A stretch of DNA of 64,000 bases from Daldinia sp. FL1419 (Eukaryota; Ascomycota; Sordariomycetes; Xylariales; Hypoxylaceae): contig MU623342.1 in the NCBI GenBank assembly GCA_025201765.1, positions 434,001 through 498,000 on the forward strand, written 5' to 3'. This document shows positions 10,727-22,600 of the stretch, piece after piece. A model generated the notes under the pieces. That model was given only the letters and a program-made list of their open reading frames with translations. It was not told the origin of the DNA and searched no databases. Both the position numbers and the translations under genes were made by a program. How positions within the stretch are numbered: the first letter of the stretch is position 1; each line of letters starts with the position of its first letter.

Positions 10727-12032
10727 TTCTCTGGGCCTAGGTCATGTTGTGTGCTACGAAGAGTACGGTGTTGATTTAAGGGTAGTTTTGAAACGTGCAT
10801 TATCATATAAAATACTCTGATATAGTCCTACAAATTCAACATTTTTCTATCTATCTAGGGTAGGTAGCTGCCTACCGGGTCTTGGTTCCATGATATTGCC
10901 ACTGGCCCAGCTGCAGCCTAGGCGGCGGAGATGGTGGTGTATACACTAGGCAACCTTGGTATAGCGTCTAGAGGAGGGTTCTGGTCGCATCGCCTTACAT
11001 CCCCGACTTCTGCAGGGTGACGACGGTATGGGCCAGATGATCTTCGTTTGAGACTACATAGGTACCTAACATGACCTTTTTGTGGCATTTTGGTTCGTCG
11101 TGATGTTTGCAATAATTACTTCCTAGTGCTACCTATATTTACCTTGTATATCCAAATTTAGCGACTTCTTAGGTATTGTCGAGAAAGCTTGAGTAGCTCG
11201 CTTAACTACTCGTTTAGTTAGTAGAAATAGTACTAGGCAGGTAGGTTTGAAAGGTATAACTACCTAGGTAACTAGTTACTTTACATTCAGTTTTTTGCGT
11301 TATACTTTCGGATAGCCTGTTTCACATAAATGGCAAAAGGCATTTTGAATCAAGATCACCTGTTCAACTCTAATGTATACCTTAAATTAGGAGGTACATA
11401 CCTACCTATGTATCTCATTAGCCTAACCATGTAGGTTAGTGAGGTTATCTGGGTAATACGGTGTATCAGCTGTATCGCACCGTAAGTACTTACTGTACAT
11501 TGTACATTGTACGTGTCTTAGTCTTAAGCGTGGCTTGATCCATTGGTGGGGAATGTCCCCTCCTGAGATTGGCGTCTCGATGAATTTCTGGGATTGGAGA
11601 GGGAACATTAGGAAGTTGCACTCTTGCACTCCTCGAACAGTTCTAGCCAAAAACTTTGGGACCTAAAAACGTCATTTTTGGTGACGAGGGGGGGAAATGC
11701 TTGTCTTTGTGAACATTCAATCCTAAAAATATTATTCCTAGATTTTTTCTAACTTTTCTAAATTTCCATTCCATCCCTTCGGTTTTTCGAGTTAACCCTT
11801 TTGCTTCTTAATCTTCTTTCCTATCGGCTATACTAATCCTCAAAAATTAATTCTTCGTCCATCATTGAACATGCTGTACTAACATTTTTTTTTTCTTCTC
11901 AACATCTTTCTTCACCGTCAAATCTTTCACCATCAACTTTCCCTAAAGTCGAATTTGCCTATCAAATCTCCTAATTTCGGTACCGACAAGGTACCGGAAT
12001 AATACACCATCATCTACCCATCTTAATTCAAC
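10727..12032. other. intergenic region and pyrimidine-rich leader of the OSBP gene
   Basis: There is no supported gene. TACCTAGGTA-like motifs recur at about 11058, 11236-11275 and 11393-11408. From about 11730 to 12030 the plus strand is strongly C/T-rich, a common feature of fungal core promoters and 5' leaders, immediately before the OSBP start codon at 12033. Confidence 0.5.
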
Positions 12033-15000
12033 ATGTCGGAAACCGGAGATAGGTAAGTATCTAGATTATTATTATAATTATCAATTCCACCTTGTATCTG
12101 TAGGAAATACCCTATTTTCCTTTTAACTGACTCGTTCCCGAAACTAGCCAACATAAGCGGTCCAAGTCGGCCGCCCTATCCCTCCTCCGACGCAAGGACA
12201 AGGATAATCGTAATGATGACGATGCTACTTCAGAAGATGGATCGCAAACCTCTGGGCTCGGCTCGCTTCCCATCACGAGCACCTCTGCCCCCGCCGTTCC
12301 TATGTCCCACCAAGGTTCCGTCAAGGGTCATAGTCAGAAAATGTCAGTTAACCGGATCCCCTCCCGCGAGCCCGTCTCCCTGAACCCGAATCGGTTAAGC
12401 CTTGCCATGGGCGACAAGGGCTCATCCCTCGAACAATCCGTGCGTAAATTCCGGATCGTCGAAGCCTTACGAAGCGGAAACACAGCCGCGATATCCAAAG
12501 CCGTTAGGGAAACATCGGAATCCGGGCCTCGCGCAAGTACGTCTTCTATCAACGGGGCAAATGCAGGGCCCTTGGAAGACACGACCGTCCTACATCTTGC
12601 TATTCAGTGCGCCGAATTCGACGTGGTAGAATACGTGCTTTCTGATGGCGCCGGATATATCGATGTAAATGCTCGGGATAAAGATGGTAATACTCCGTTA
12701 CATATAGCCGCCACCCAGGGGCGTGCCCCGGTGGTTCGGTTATTGTTGGAACAAAAGGATATCAATGATGCCGTTGCAAACAATCAGGGGAAGCTTCCTT
12801 TAGATGTAGCAAGGAATCCTGATATTTTCCAGCAGTTGCAACTCGCGAGGACCTTATTCGTGCAGGATAAGGTTAAACAAGTTCAGGAACTTGTGCGAAA
12901 GGGGGCCTATGATACTCTTGGTCAGGTTCTGGAGGAACCCCGTGTCAAGACGATCTTAGACATCAACAGTATCGAGTTACCTTGTGACCCCGTGACCGTC
13001 CAGGCGGGCGGGACCCTACTCCATGAAGCCGCCCGCAAGAGAGACACAAAATTAATACAAGCCCTTCTCCTTCATGGTGCTGACCCATTTCAGCGAGATC
13101 GGAAAGGCAAGCTTCCTCAGCAGGTTACCAACGATGATATCACAAAGGCGATGCTCAAGCGATCACCTGCCGCGGTAGCTGCCCAACGCGGTATTCAGGA
13201 GAAAGCGGTACTTGGACACGCGACTTCGCAAGGTGGGCCCGGACCAGCTGTCACAGGAGATCCCCTAGCTGGACGCGAACCTCAGATGAAGGGGTATCTC
13301 AAAAAGTGGACGAATTACCGTAGAGGTTACCAGCTGCGTTGGTTCGTCCTCGAGAACGGTGTTTTAAGTTATTACAAGCACCAGGACGACGCAGAAAATG
13401 CCTGTCGAGGGGCCATCAGTATGCGCATTGCCAAACTTTATATGAGCCCCGAAGAGAAGACAAAATTTGAAATTATCGGGAAATCATCAGTCAAGTATAC
13501 GCTAAAGGCTAACCACGAAGTCGAAGCTAAGCGATGGTTCTGGGCCCTAAACAATGCGATCCAGTGGATGAAAGACCAAGCGAAGCAAGAAGAAAAGCAG
13601 AAGGCACAAAGTGCTGAAATGCTAAGGCAGGCTCGAGATAGCCTATATAAGCCAACAGATTCATCCATTGGCGATTCTCATAGCGAAGTAGCAAGCACGG
13701 GTGAACCTAGGAATAGTGTACAGCTGTCTCGTCTTTCTTCAGTAGGAAAAGGAGTTAGTTCTCGGGCTGGAATATCTCGTGCTAGTACCGCGGGTAGCGT
13801 GGACGACGAATTTGTTGACGCCAGCAGCCCCGAGCCTAAGGGACAGAGTAACGGAGCACCTACGATCCCCGGCGAGGTTGACGACGACGACGACGAAGAC
13901 GAATACATAGATCATTCGAGTCGTGGTGAAGCTCCGACGGCGACCAAGGACGCATTTAATATCACTGCACAGTCGGCAAGGCTCCAGTTGGATACACTAG
14001 CATCCGTCAGCGCAGCGTTGCAGGCGGAAGCACAGAAAAACCCATCATTATCACTCGCCGACCCTAAAGCGGCGCAAGCTCTTGCGACATACGACGCAGC
14101 AATCAAAAGTCTTAAAGGCCTTATGGGGGATCTTCTTAGAATATCAAAGGATCGTGACGCACATTGGCAATATCGTTTAGAGCAAGAAATCGAGATGCGG
14201 CAAATGTGGGAAGAGAGCATGGCTAAGGTAGCTGCAGAACAAGAAATCCTAGAAGCAAGAGTCAGTGAGGCCGAAACGAAGCGAAAATTAGCTAAACGGG
14301 CACTGCGCGAAGTCATGGGAAGCACCGGTGAATCTAGGCCATTGACTAGAGATAGTTTCCATGCAACACGCACTGAAGTATCCGGCGACAACGAGGAAGA
14401 GATACCTGAGCCGTTGCATTCGCCATCGCTAAAGAGCATAGGCCGCAAGTCAACCTTGCACTCTCATGCCATCGAGCTCTCCAGCGACTCGGAATCGGAG
14501 CAGGAGGAATTCTTTGATGCTGTAGACGCAGGAGAGGTGGACGTGGAACCGATGCCGCCGTCTGATGTTGTACCCGCAGCTGGTACCGGACAGGATGTAG
14601 TAGTGTCAGGGATAGACGTCAGCAGCGCATTCAAGGGCTATGAAAATGGTTTCAGAACCAGATTAAAGTTAGATGAAGATAACCGACCGAAGATTGGACT
14701 ATGGGTAAGTCGATGGCTTCCATCAAGTTGACGCTCAAATGCTAACTTCCTTTAGGGTATCTTGAAATCTATGATCGGCAAGGACATGACAAAGATGACA
14801 CTGCCGGTATCGTTCAACGAGCCAACGTCTTTGCTATATCGAACAGGCGAAGATATGGAGTATGCAGACCTATTGGATATGGCAGCGGACCGATCTGATT
14901 CTATCGAGCGTATGCTGTACGTCGCTGCCTTCGCGTCGAGCGAATTCGCGTCGACTATTGGTCGTGTCGCGAAACCATTCAACCCACTTTTGGGCGAGAC

Positions 15001-15931
15001 ATTCGAATACGCAAGACCTGACAAGGGGTACCGCTTCTTTATCGAGCAAGTTAGCCACCATCCACCTATCGGCGCAGCATACGCCGAGTCTGCAAAGTGG
15101 ACATACTGGGGCGAGGCCAAGGTCGATTCCCGATTCTTGGGCAAGTCATTCGATATCTATCATCTTGGTACCTGGTTCCTGAAATTACGTCCTACTGCTG
15201 GCGGCAAAGAGGATTTCTTCACGTGGAAGAAGCCTAAGTCGCAAGTTGTCGGCATTATCACGGGTAACCCTGTTGTAGATAACTATGGTCTCGTGGAGAT
15301 CAAGAATTGGACAACCGGAGAGACGTGCTTGCTGGATTTCAAGCAGCGGGGCTGGAAGGCTTCTAGCGCGTACCAGCTTTCCGGAAAGATCTTGGACGCC
15401 GACGGCCGACCGCGTATGAGCCTGGGCGGCCGATGGAATTCCAAGCTCTACGCCCGCCTTACACCCGGTTTTGAGGCTACTGTTGAAGAGCCGAAGGACA
15501 CGCGAGGAAGCATCAGCGACCCCAGCCGAGCTTTCATAGTTTGGGAAGCCAACCCTCGGCCTGAGGGTATCCCGTTTAACCTCACGCCATTCGTGCTCAC
15601 CTTCAACCACATAGACGATAATCTCAAGCAATGGATCGCCCCCACCGATTCCAGGTACCGTCCGGATCAGAGGGCAATGGAAGACGGCGAGTACGATCTC
15701 GCGGCCTCCGAGAAGAACCGACTTGAGGAGGCACAACGAGCTAGGCGGAAGGAGAGGCAGCAAAATGGGGAGGAATTTTCACCCGCGTGGTTTGAGAAGG
15801 CGACATGTGAGATCACGGGGGTAGAGTACTGGAAGTTCACCGGCAAGTACTGGACACAACGAGAAAAGTTCGGTAGCGGAGATCCTCACGCGTGGGACGG
15901 CCTAGAGCCGATCTACTCGTCGGAGGAGTAA
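12033..15931 (+). CDS. Oxysterol-binding protein, ankyrin-PH-FFAT-ORD (Osh1/Osh2 type)
   Basis: Three exons, 12033-12052, 12148-14704 and 14756-15931, encode 1250 aa; both introns have GTAAGT donors and phase is kept. Domains in order: ankyrin repeats (about 150-240, including GNTPLHIAATQGR, and about 294-340, TLLHEAARKRD); PH domain (about 386-478, MKGYLKKWTNYRRGYQLRWF); an acidic Ser-rich linker with an FFAT-like motif EEFFDAVD near residue 794; and an OSBP-related domain from about 860 containing the signature EQVSHHPP (956-963). Family knowledge: Osh1/Osh2-type proteins move sterol and PI4P at ER contact sites, where FFAT binds VAP and the PH domain binds PI4P membranes. The tiny first exon is inferred from splice phase; the rest is clear. 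Confidence 0.94.
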
Positions 15932-17099
15932 GAATAGATAAATTCTGGTTAGTAGGCAGTGGCGTGGCTGTACATCATATAGAAGAGGCTCATGCGCGAG
16001 GCTAGCTGTTAGATGAGTCGGAAATGAAGCGAGGCATTTATTACATTGGCGGTTCTGAAAATGATTTTTAAATGATTAGGTTAAAGTTTTATTCGCTCGG
16101 CAAATTCTTTCTTTGGAGATAGCTAGGCTTTCTATACTATGATAAATGCTAATCGTGTACTTTACGACGTGCGCATGGGTCTCTACAAAGGAGAGCTATC
16201 ACATTTCCTGTAGTCTAAGTTGCTGCCTAGTATCGATCTACCGGTACGAGACGAGGCCTGCTACCGAATATAGAACATTATAGAACATAGGACTATTATG
16301 TTATGTAGATGCATAGGTAGGTATATGGCAATATGCCTTGGTAAGGGGAACTTTTTTTTTTTTTTTTTTTTTTTTTTTGCATGTGTAACGAGGAGGCAAT
16401 CGATCGGCCGGTACTTGGGGAGCATTACTGTGATAGTGTAGGTAGTGTAGTAGTGTACCTTCTCACTCAGTCTATTCTTGGCGCCGGCTGCGGGCCGTGG
16501 GGTCCACGTCTGGATCCGAGCCTCGGTAAATATGGGAAATTTGGTAAGCAGGAGCTCGGATTGGATTTCGTAGCCAATTAGAATTAGACTGTCGGCTACG
16601 GGATTTCGCTTGGGAGAGCGATGGCTCGCAATCGCAAATAGGAGAGAGTCGATTGGATTATCTATCTATGTATCTTGGACGGGACTTTATTTTTTTTCTT
16701 CTTGTTATTGTTATTGTTTAAAATAGTTAGTTACCTTTTATTTTTGGTTCTTTGTATTGGATTTCGGAACAGGTATATTTACCTTTCAACTTTCAAGGGA
16801 CGGGTAGCTATTAACCGTTAGAACCTAACGTTCTTGAGCTAATTGTGGATATTTTCTCTTCTTACAACCTACCGCACCCAGCGTTCGCTATCTGCTAACT
16901 ACCTACCTCAGTACCTAATCACCTTACATCATCATCGTCGGCTTGCCGTCTTTTTGTGCTACGTTGATCCCTGAGTTTGCATTGGGGGTATCGAAAAGGT
17001 GCTGTTGCATTGCGCTCGCTGCAAGCTATTGATAACGTACAGGAAGTAAGGATTAGAGAAAGGAAAGACGGAAAGAGATATTGTATTTGTTGGACGAAG
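15932..17099. other. intergenic region with 27-nt poly(T)
   Basis: There is no supported gene. An uninterrupted run of 27 T lies at 16352-16378. TACCTAGGTA-like motifs occur at about 16313-16325 and 16900-16917. The frame that later encodes the thioesterase is open back to about 16977 but has no ATG before 17100. Confidence 0.4.
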
Positions 17100-18961
17100 A
17101 TGGGCGAATTTCCTACGCTCGTCAGGCCGCCGCCTCTCGACACGTCCAAGGCGCCTATCGAGAACGCGCTCGAGCTGACCGAGCTCAGCATCATCGGACC
17201 TGTGAGTTTTTCTTCGTCTCTTTCTTTCAGTCGGGTTATTTTATCACGTACATAATTCCTCATTCACTTGCACCAACCTGCCTACTCTACGCATATGTGT
17301 ATAATATGATATGATATGATATGATATGATATGATATAATAGGAACCGCTGCTGACTCGTGCCCGCAGGACCTCTTCACCAATACCCGCGAGCTTTGGCA
17401 TCCACCCGGCGCACGGGGGATCTACGGAGGCGCCGTTATCGCGCAAACTCTAGCTGTAGGTCGACTTTTGCGTCTTGTTGTCCCTTGCTCCTGTTGCTGC
17501 TGTAGTCTTGTTATTTCAGCTTTCGCTTATTACTTCCTTTTCCCGGATCGTTTTTTGCTTGTTATATGTAGTGTTTTCCATGTTAGTTCATGTCTTACAC
17601 AGACGCATACGCATACGCATACATATACACATACCTAAAATATTGACCGCTTCTCCGTTCATCGCCCCCGAGCGGAGAATCGGATGGGAAAGTCCCAGGA
17701 TAAATTCGGGATCCGGTCGGATTTCGCTTCTTATTCCTCGTCCCGGTTTTATTCTTGTACTTCCAACCGACCACGACACCGTCATCCATCCATCCCATTC
17801 TCCCCTCTCACTCCCGCTCCTCCTACACCCCTCCTTCTTCCTTTTCTATCTCACCCGCATATGCAAAGACGGGACAAGGCGGGCCGGGGTAAAAGCACTT
17901 GAGATCCCGACGGAGGGTTTCCGCTTGCATAACTCGGATCCTGTTGTTCTTGGCTCCAACCATGAACACCTACATACGCCATCCATCCATCTACCTTCCT
18001 TGCCTACGTCATACACGGCGTCAGCTGACTGCTACGAGGAAAAAAGAAATGAATTCACCGACTAACATGCTGTTCCCCCATGACTCTAGGCCGCTCAGCG
18101 TACCGTCCCGCCGAACTTCGTGGTGCATTCGTACCACTGCTTCTTCGTGCTAGCCGGCGACTCTAGCGTGCCCATCTTGTACCACGTCGAGCGCGTACGC
18201 GAGGGTCGCTCCTTTTGCACGCGCACGGTACAAGCGCGCCAGCGCGGTCACGCCATCTTTACCGTCACGTGTTCGTTTGTTCGCGAGGGTAGCGGCGGCG
18301 AGGAATATGTCTCGCACGCCGTTCCCGTGCCGGCCGAGGCCCTGGCCCAGACTCCCCCGGACAATTACCAGGATCCGCCGTTCCTAAGCCGCGCCGGCGA
18401 CGACCCCTTCCAGAGCTTCCGGTGCAAGGCCCCCGGGGACGGCAACGATAGCGGCTCCCCGGCGACCAAGCGCGTGTGGCAGTGGGTTCGAGCGCGCGGC
18501 AAGATCAGCGAAAAGGGCGGGCTGCGAGCGCATTTGAACGCGCTGGCGTACGTTAGCGACTCGTATTTTATCGGCACCGTGAGCCGGATCCACCGACTGT
18601 GGCGATACCCGGTGCGGCCGGAGGATATAGGCAAGCTAGAGCCGGATGTGCGGAAACACCTCGAGCAGCTGAACGAGTGGGAGGGGTACGGGTCCCTGGA
18701 AAGCGTTGCGGAACGCCCCGAGGTCGGCATGATGGTGTCGCTTGATCACTCGATTTACTTCCATAACCCGCATAAGGTACGCGCTGACGAGTGGATGTTT
18801 GTCGAGATGGAAAGCCCGTGGGCGGGGGATGGGAGAGGCGTGGTTATGCAGAAGATATATAGCCGTGACGGGACGTTGCTCGCTACGGCGTTTCAGGAGG
18901 TGAGTTTTTCTTCCCGTTTTTCTCCCCGCCTGGCCATTTTATGGTGGCTTTTTAAGTGTTT

Positions 18962-18993
<32 letters not shown>

Positions 18994-19113
18994 TGGTTCC
19001 GGAGACCCGTTGTACATGCGGGATGACCAGTTGGCTAACAAGTTACATAGGGCGTTGTACGATTAAAGCAGAAGAAGAACCAGGAAACCCCCAAGGAGAA
19101 GTCGAAGCTATAG
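17100..19113 (+). CDS. Peroxisomal acyl-CoA thioesterase (TesB/Tes1 type) with C-terminal SKL
   Basis: Four exons, 17100-17201, 17369-17455, 18090-18899 and 19051-19113, give 353 aa; all junctions are phase 0 with GT...AG ends. Double-hotdog TesB features: IYGGAVIAQTLA (N-terminal half), VVHSYHCFFVLAGD, GRSFCTRTVQARQRG, then SLDHSIYFH (D282), MESPWAGDGRG (S305) and FQEGVVRLK (Q332), matching the Asp-Ser/Thr-Gln catalytic set known for TesB. The last 63-nt exon ends ...EKSKL-stop, a canonical PTS1, so peroxisomal matrix location is expected. Family knowledge: it hydrolyses acyl-CoA to free acid and CoA during beta-oxidation. Intron 2 is 634 nt, long for this genome; intron 3 contains a nearly pure 36-nt T tract. 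Reading through without splicing would lose the SKL tail. Confidence 0.9.
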
Positions 19114-19665
19114 AAGTCCGTGGCTGGTCTAGCTACACAGCGGGAGAAGAGGTAATGGGAATAAAAGAGGATTCGGCGAGGCGCATTTACTCACCAATCC
19201 GAACTGAATTTTGTAGCCTGGATGGGGATATACATATAGACACGTTATTAATAGCCGTCGGGGGGGTTCGAAGACGTGGTTCTGGGACTTGCATAAATTA
19301 CGACGGCATGTGCAGAGATCCCACGCAAGTTAATAGATGCAACAGGGAAAGTTTTTTAGACTATAGCAGTAGATAAGCCACCTACGTACAAAGAAATTAT
19401 ACTCCATGCTATCTATCTATGCCCGTTCGTATGTCCGATTTCTTAGCGACTTCCGCCCCGTCGTCACGAGGTTCTTTGTCTACAGGCTTCGAGGTATCTA
19501 TACTTAGCTCAGACGGTAAGGCTTCGCGCCTACCGTCGCGCCGGCAAAGCCCCCGTGCATGAGGAATGTACCTGGGGGCTCGAGGCATGTACTTGGAGGT
19601 ATATACCGGGGAGAGGATTTATTCCCGAGTTCTACGACAGAACGGCGGCCGGAAGTCGGGAATGT

Positions 19666-19692
19666 GGGATGTGGGATGGGGATGGGGATGGG
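19666..19692 (+). repeat. G-quadruplex-type G-run cluster
   Basis: Five runs of three or four G (19666-19668, 19673-19675, 19678-19681, 19684-19687, 19690-19692) are separated by 2-4 nt. This satisfies the usual G4 pattern of four or more G-runs with short loops. It lies about 550 bp downstream of the thioesterase stop codon. Folding in vivo is inference. Confidence 0.6.
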
Positions 19693-22600
19693 TTTTTCAG
19701 CCAGCTACGTAGGTGTAGGTCATTATTAGTCACGCCCGATGGAAGATGATTGATTCACTTACTAACGCAAGGGGTCGACTAGCCGGTTCCCCCCCGGCCG
19801 TTTTCACCGGTGGGATAGGAGGAGGTAAGGAACAGGCATGGGATGTATTCGGGCGGCGCAGACGTGGTCTTGGGCGTTGCTCGCGTTTGAAATATGCCGG
19901 ATACTTACCGACCGCGAGAAACATCGGCCGTAGGATTTGTACGGAATGTCTCCGTGGAAAATACGAGACAAGCAGTATTCCTGTTTACTTGCCCATACGT
20001 CTTAACAGACCTTCGAACGCGGAATTCCAGTCACGTAGAAAGCAAATAAGCAGCTTACTGGCCCAGAGGAAATAGGTAGCATTTAGACGAGCCAACACTC
20101 GCAATAGGGGAAAAGCCGAGGATACACATACCAACGGCCAGAAGGAATGCGATATTTTCCACGTCCAGCTCACCGGCGAAACTCGACCCGCGGTATCGGC
20201 AACCAAACCATCGTGGACCCGGTTCGCGGGTTACTCACTGGTCACGGTTTGTCAGAGCGAGCTCTGCGCAAAACCAGAAAAAAAAAAAAAAAAAATCTCC
20301 GGCCGATTCGATATGTCAAGCGGGTCCCGGAGTTCCAAGGAGAAAACTCGGCGAATGTTTTTATGTAGTAGTTTAGGTAGGTACATAGTAAAATTTCACT
20401 TCTTCAATCGGAACCAGGGGTATAGGGGGCTCCATCGGAATACCCAGCTGTCAACTTTTTTTTTTTTTTCTTTTCTTCTCGAATTTCTTTGATTCATTGG
20501 CTCGCGGCCGGGATCTAGCCCTGTTTTTTTTTTTTTTTTTTTTTCCTTCGCCGCCTTACTCACTTTTCAGCTCCAGCTAGCCCGTTTGTTCAATCAGGAA
20601 AGCTTCTTGAAGATTCGCTGGTGCGAAGACGGCGCCGCCGGTGGGTTTGACAGCACGCTGTATGTACACTAGGTAGGTTTTCCTATGCGACTAGCCATAG
20701 TGCATACTTGAAGCAGGTATGTACACGATGTATGTACCCCCTTTGCATCCGCATACATATGTCTGTTTATAGAAGCTTGGAAGGGCAGAGCCGCGGTTAT
20801 TCCCACGTGGCGGGGCCGTCAATGTGTCTAAAACATCTTATATGGATTTTTTCTTGACACACTAAGATTGCGGAAATAGTAACCTAGCAACGCTCCTCGT
20901 TCAAGCTTGTTAAAGGGGGCCGGTGGGTACGCGTAGGGCTAGAATGCTCTACTTGTCCTGTCCCTTTCGGTTATGAAGAGGTGAGGCATTCTTGGCTTAA
21001 TGACTTCAGGATGATTTCGTGTTACATTTCATGCGTGAATAGTTGGCTTAATTACGTGTGTACTGTATTATTAGTTTGTTGGTGATACGGCGTTTGGCTG
21101 TTTAGTGTTACCGTGGCCGATATGTTGTGTTGTGTTGTGTTGTGTTATTCTACACTACGTAGGCGTACAAGCCTCGAATTTTAGGTCGGCGTCGTGAAGT
21201 CAGGGATGCCGGGCTGATATGTCCGTCATCGAAAAACTAGCATGTGGGAGTTATCTGTACGATGTAAACCGGGGTTTCAAATTGCATCTGCGGCAAGGCA
21301 CGACGTCACTATTGTTTGATAGTACGCGGAAACAGCTGACGATGCACCGTGCTTATGCTTCCATATGTCCAAAAGTAGAGCACATATTGACCGAGATTTC
21401 GGCACCATGTTGGCAACTTCCTTCTGCAAAGCAAGATTATCGTGAAGAGAGAAAAAAAAAGACTCACAATGGCTTGTAAGTGATGTATTAAGGATCCCTC
21501 GTCGGCCGGAATCGGGATTCGGAGCACGGACAGTCGATCTAAGTAAGTTCCGCTCAGGACAAAGCCAACTAACTGGTGGGTACGGATTTCAACTTGACCC
21601 GTCTGTATCTCGATGTCTCTCATGTACCGCAAAGAATCAGCATGGAAAAAAAAAGAGTTGATGAGCTAAGTGGCTTCAATATTGTCCCACTAGGGCTGAC
21701 CCACGTCCCATTGTTAGGAGATAGCTACGATATATGTAGTTATACCATGCCTAACATAGTAACTACCTTGGGATAAGTCTGATCCAAGAGCGTTAAATAC
21801 GTTTATGCTAATGCTGTGATACCCAGTAATACCCTTTTCACCATCCAATTAATATCCTCGGGCGGTTTTAATACAGCAAAAGCCGACCCGCCGAGGGGGG
21901 AAATTGGGTCATTCCCGTCGGCGACCCTTCGCATGTGAAGCCTATGTAAATCTATTCCATACTACTATACACTACATAGGTAGTGTGGTATCATGTAGTA
22001 GCATATGCTAGGTAGGTACGCATAGTATTGCATCGCAAGGTTGCTTTTTTGTCTCCCACGTGAAAGGGATGTGTTATCCCACGCGGACGGTGGCTATCCA
22101 ACTTTGCGGAGAGTGAAGATTATTATTTCGATTTGCCCACGGCGAGATCTTGCTACTTTCAAGGGGAACTCGACACAATCCTCCCTCCCTCCCCTTCTGG
22201 TGACACGGACGGTACAGGGCTAAACAGGGCTGCAGAGATCCCGATCATAAAATAACAGGGTTAATGCAATAAGAGCCTGCTGGATCTTGAAATTTAATGA
22301 GAAATGAGGGACTTTTGCCCCTGTTAGTTACTCCGTGAACGAAAACTTCAAATTTGAGTGAATTTTGAGAAAAATAAGGAAGAGGACGGGGCGGGTAAAA
22401 ACGTAAGCTCGTGACATCGTGACATGGTATGAAAGAAGTTGCTACATAGTATGCTGTTTCGATCGAATGCATCAAAATGCTCGATCGTTATCGTGGGTCT
22501 TGCTAAGGTAACATTTTTCGGCCTAGGGGGGAAAGTTCTCCTTCGTCCTTCGGAGAGCGAAGCTTGATTCGCTAATGTAGTGGCCGAGCACCGAATAACC

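Noticed and set aside
17475..18065. 196-codon open frame inside the thioesterase
   Set aside because: It lies within an intron whose flanking exons join exactly at a family-conserved site. The sequence is hydrophobic and repetitive, so it is not listed as a gene, though the long intron is noted.
12033..19113. a lipid-metabolism gene cluster (OSBP, thioesterase, phosphopantetheinyl transferase)
   Set aside because: The genes are separated by over 1 kb with separate promoters, are housekeeping in kind, and no synthase or transporter accompanies them.
19505..19570. tRNA-like A-box (TAGCTCAGACGGTAAG)
   Set aside because: The following bases do not give a complementary anticodon stem, and there is no GTTCRANNC B-box at the right spacing.
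20569..20672. possible short terminal exon after CTTTTCAG (about 34 codons to a stop)
   Set aside because: No upstream exon can be joined to it, and a short open run after a chance acceptor is common.
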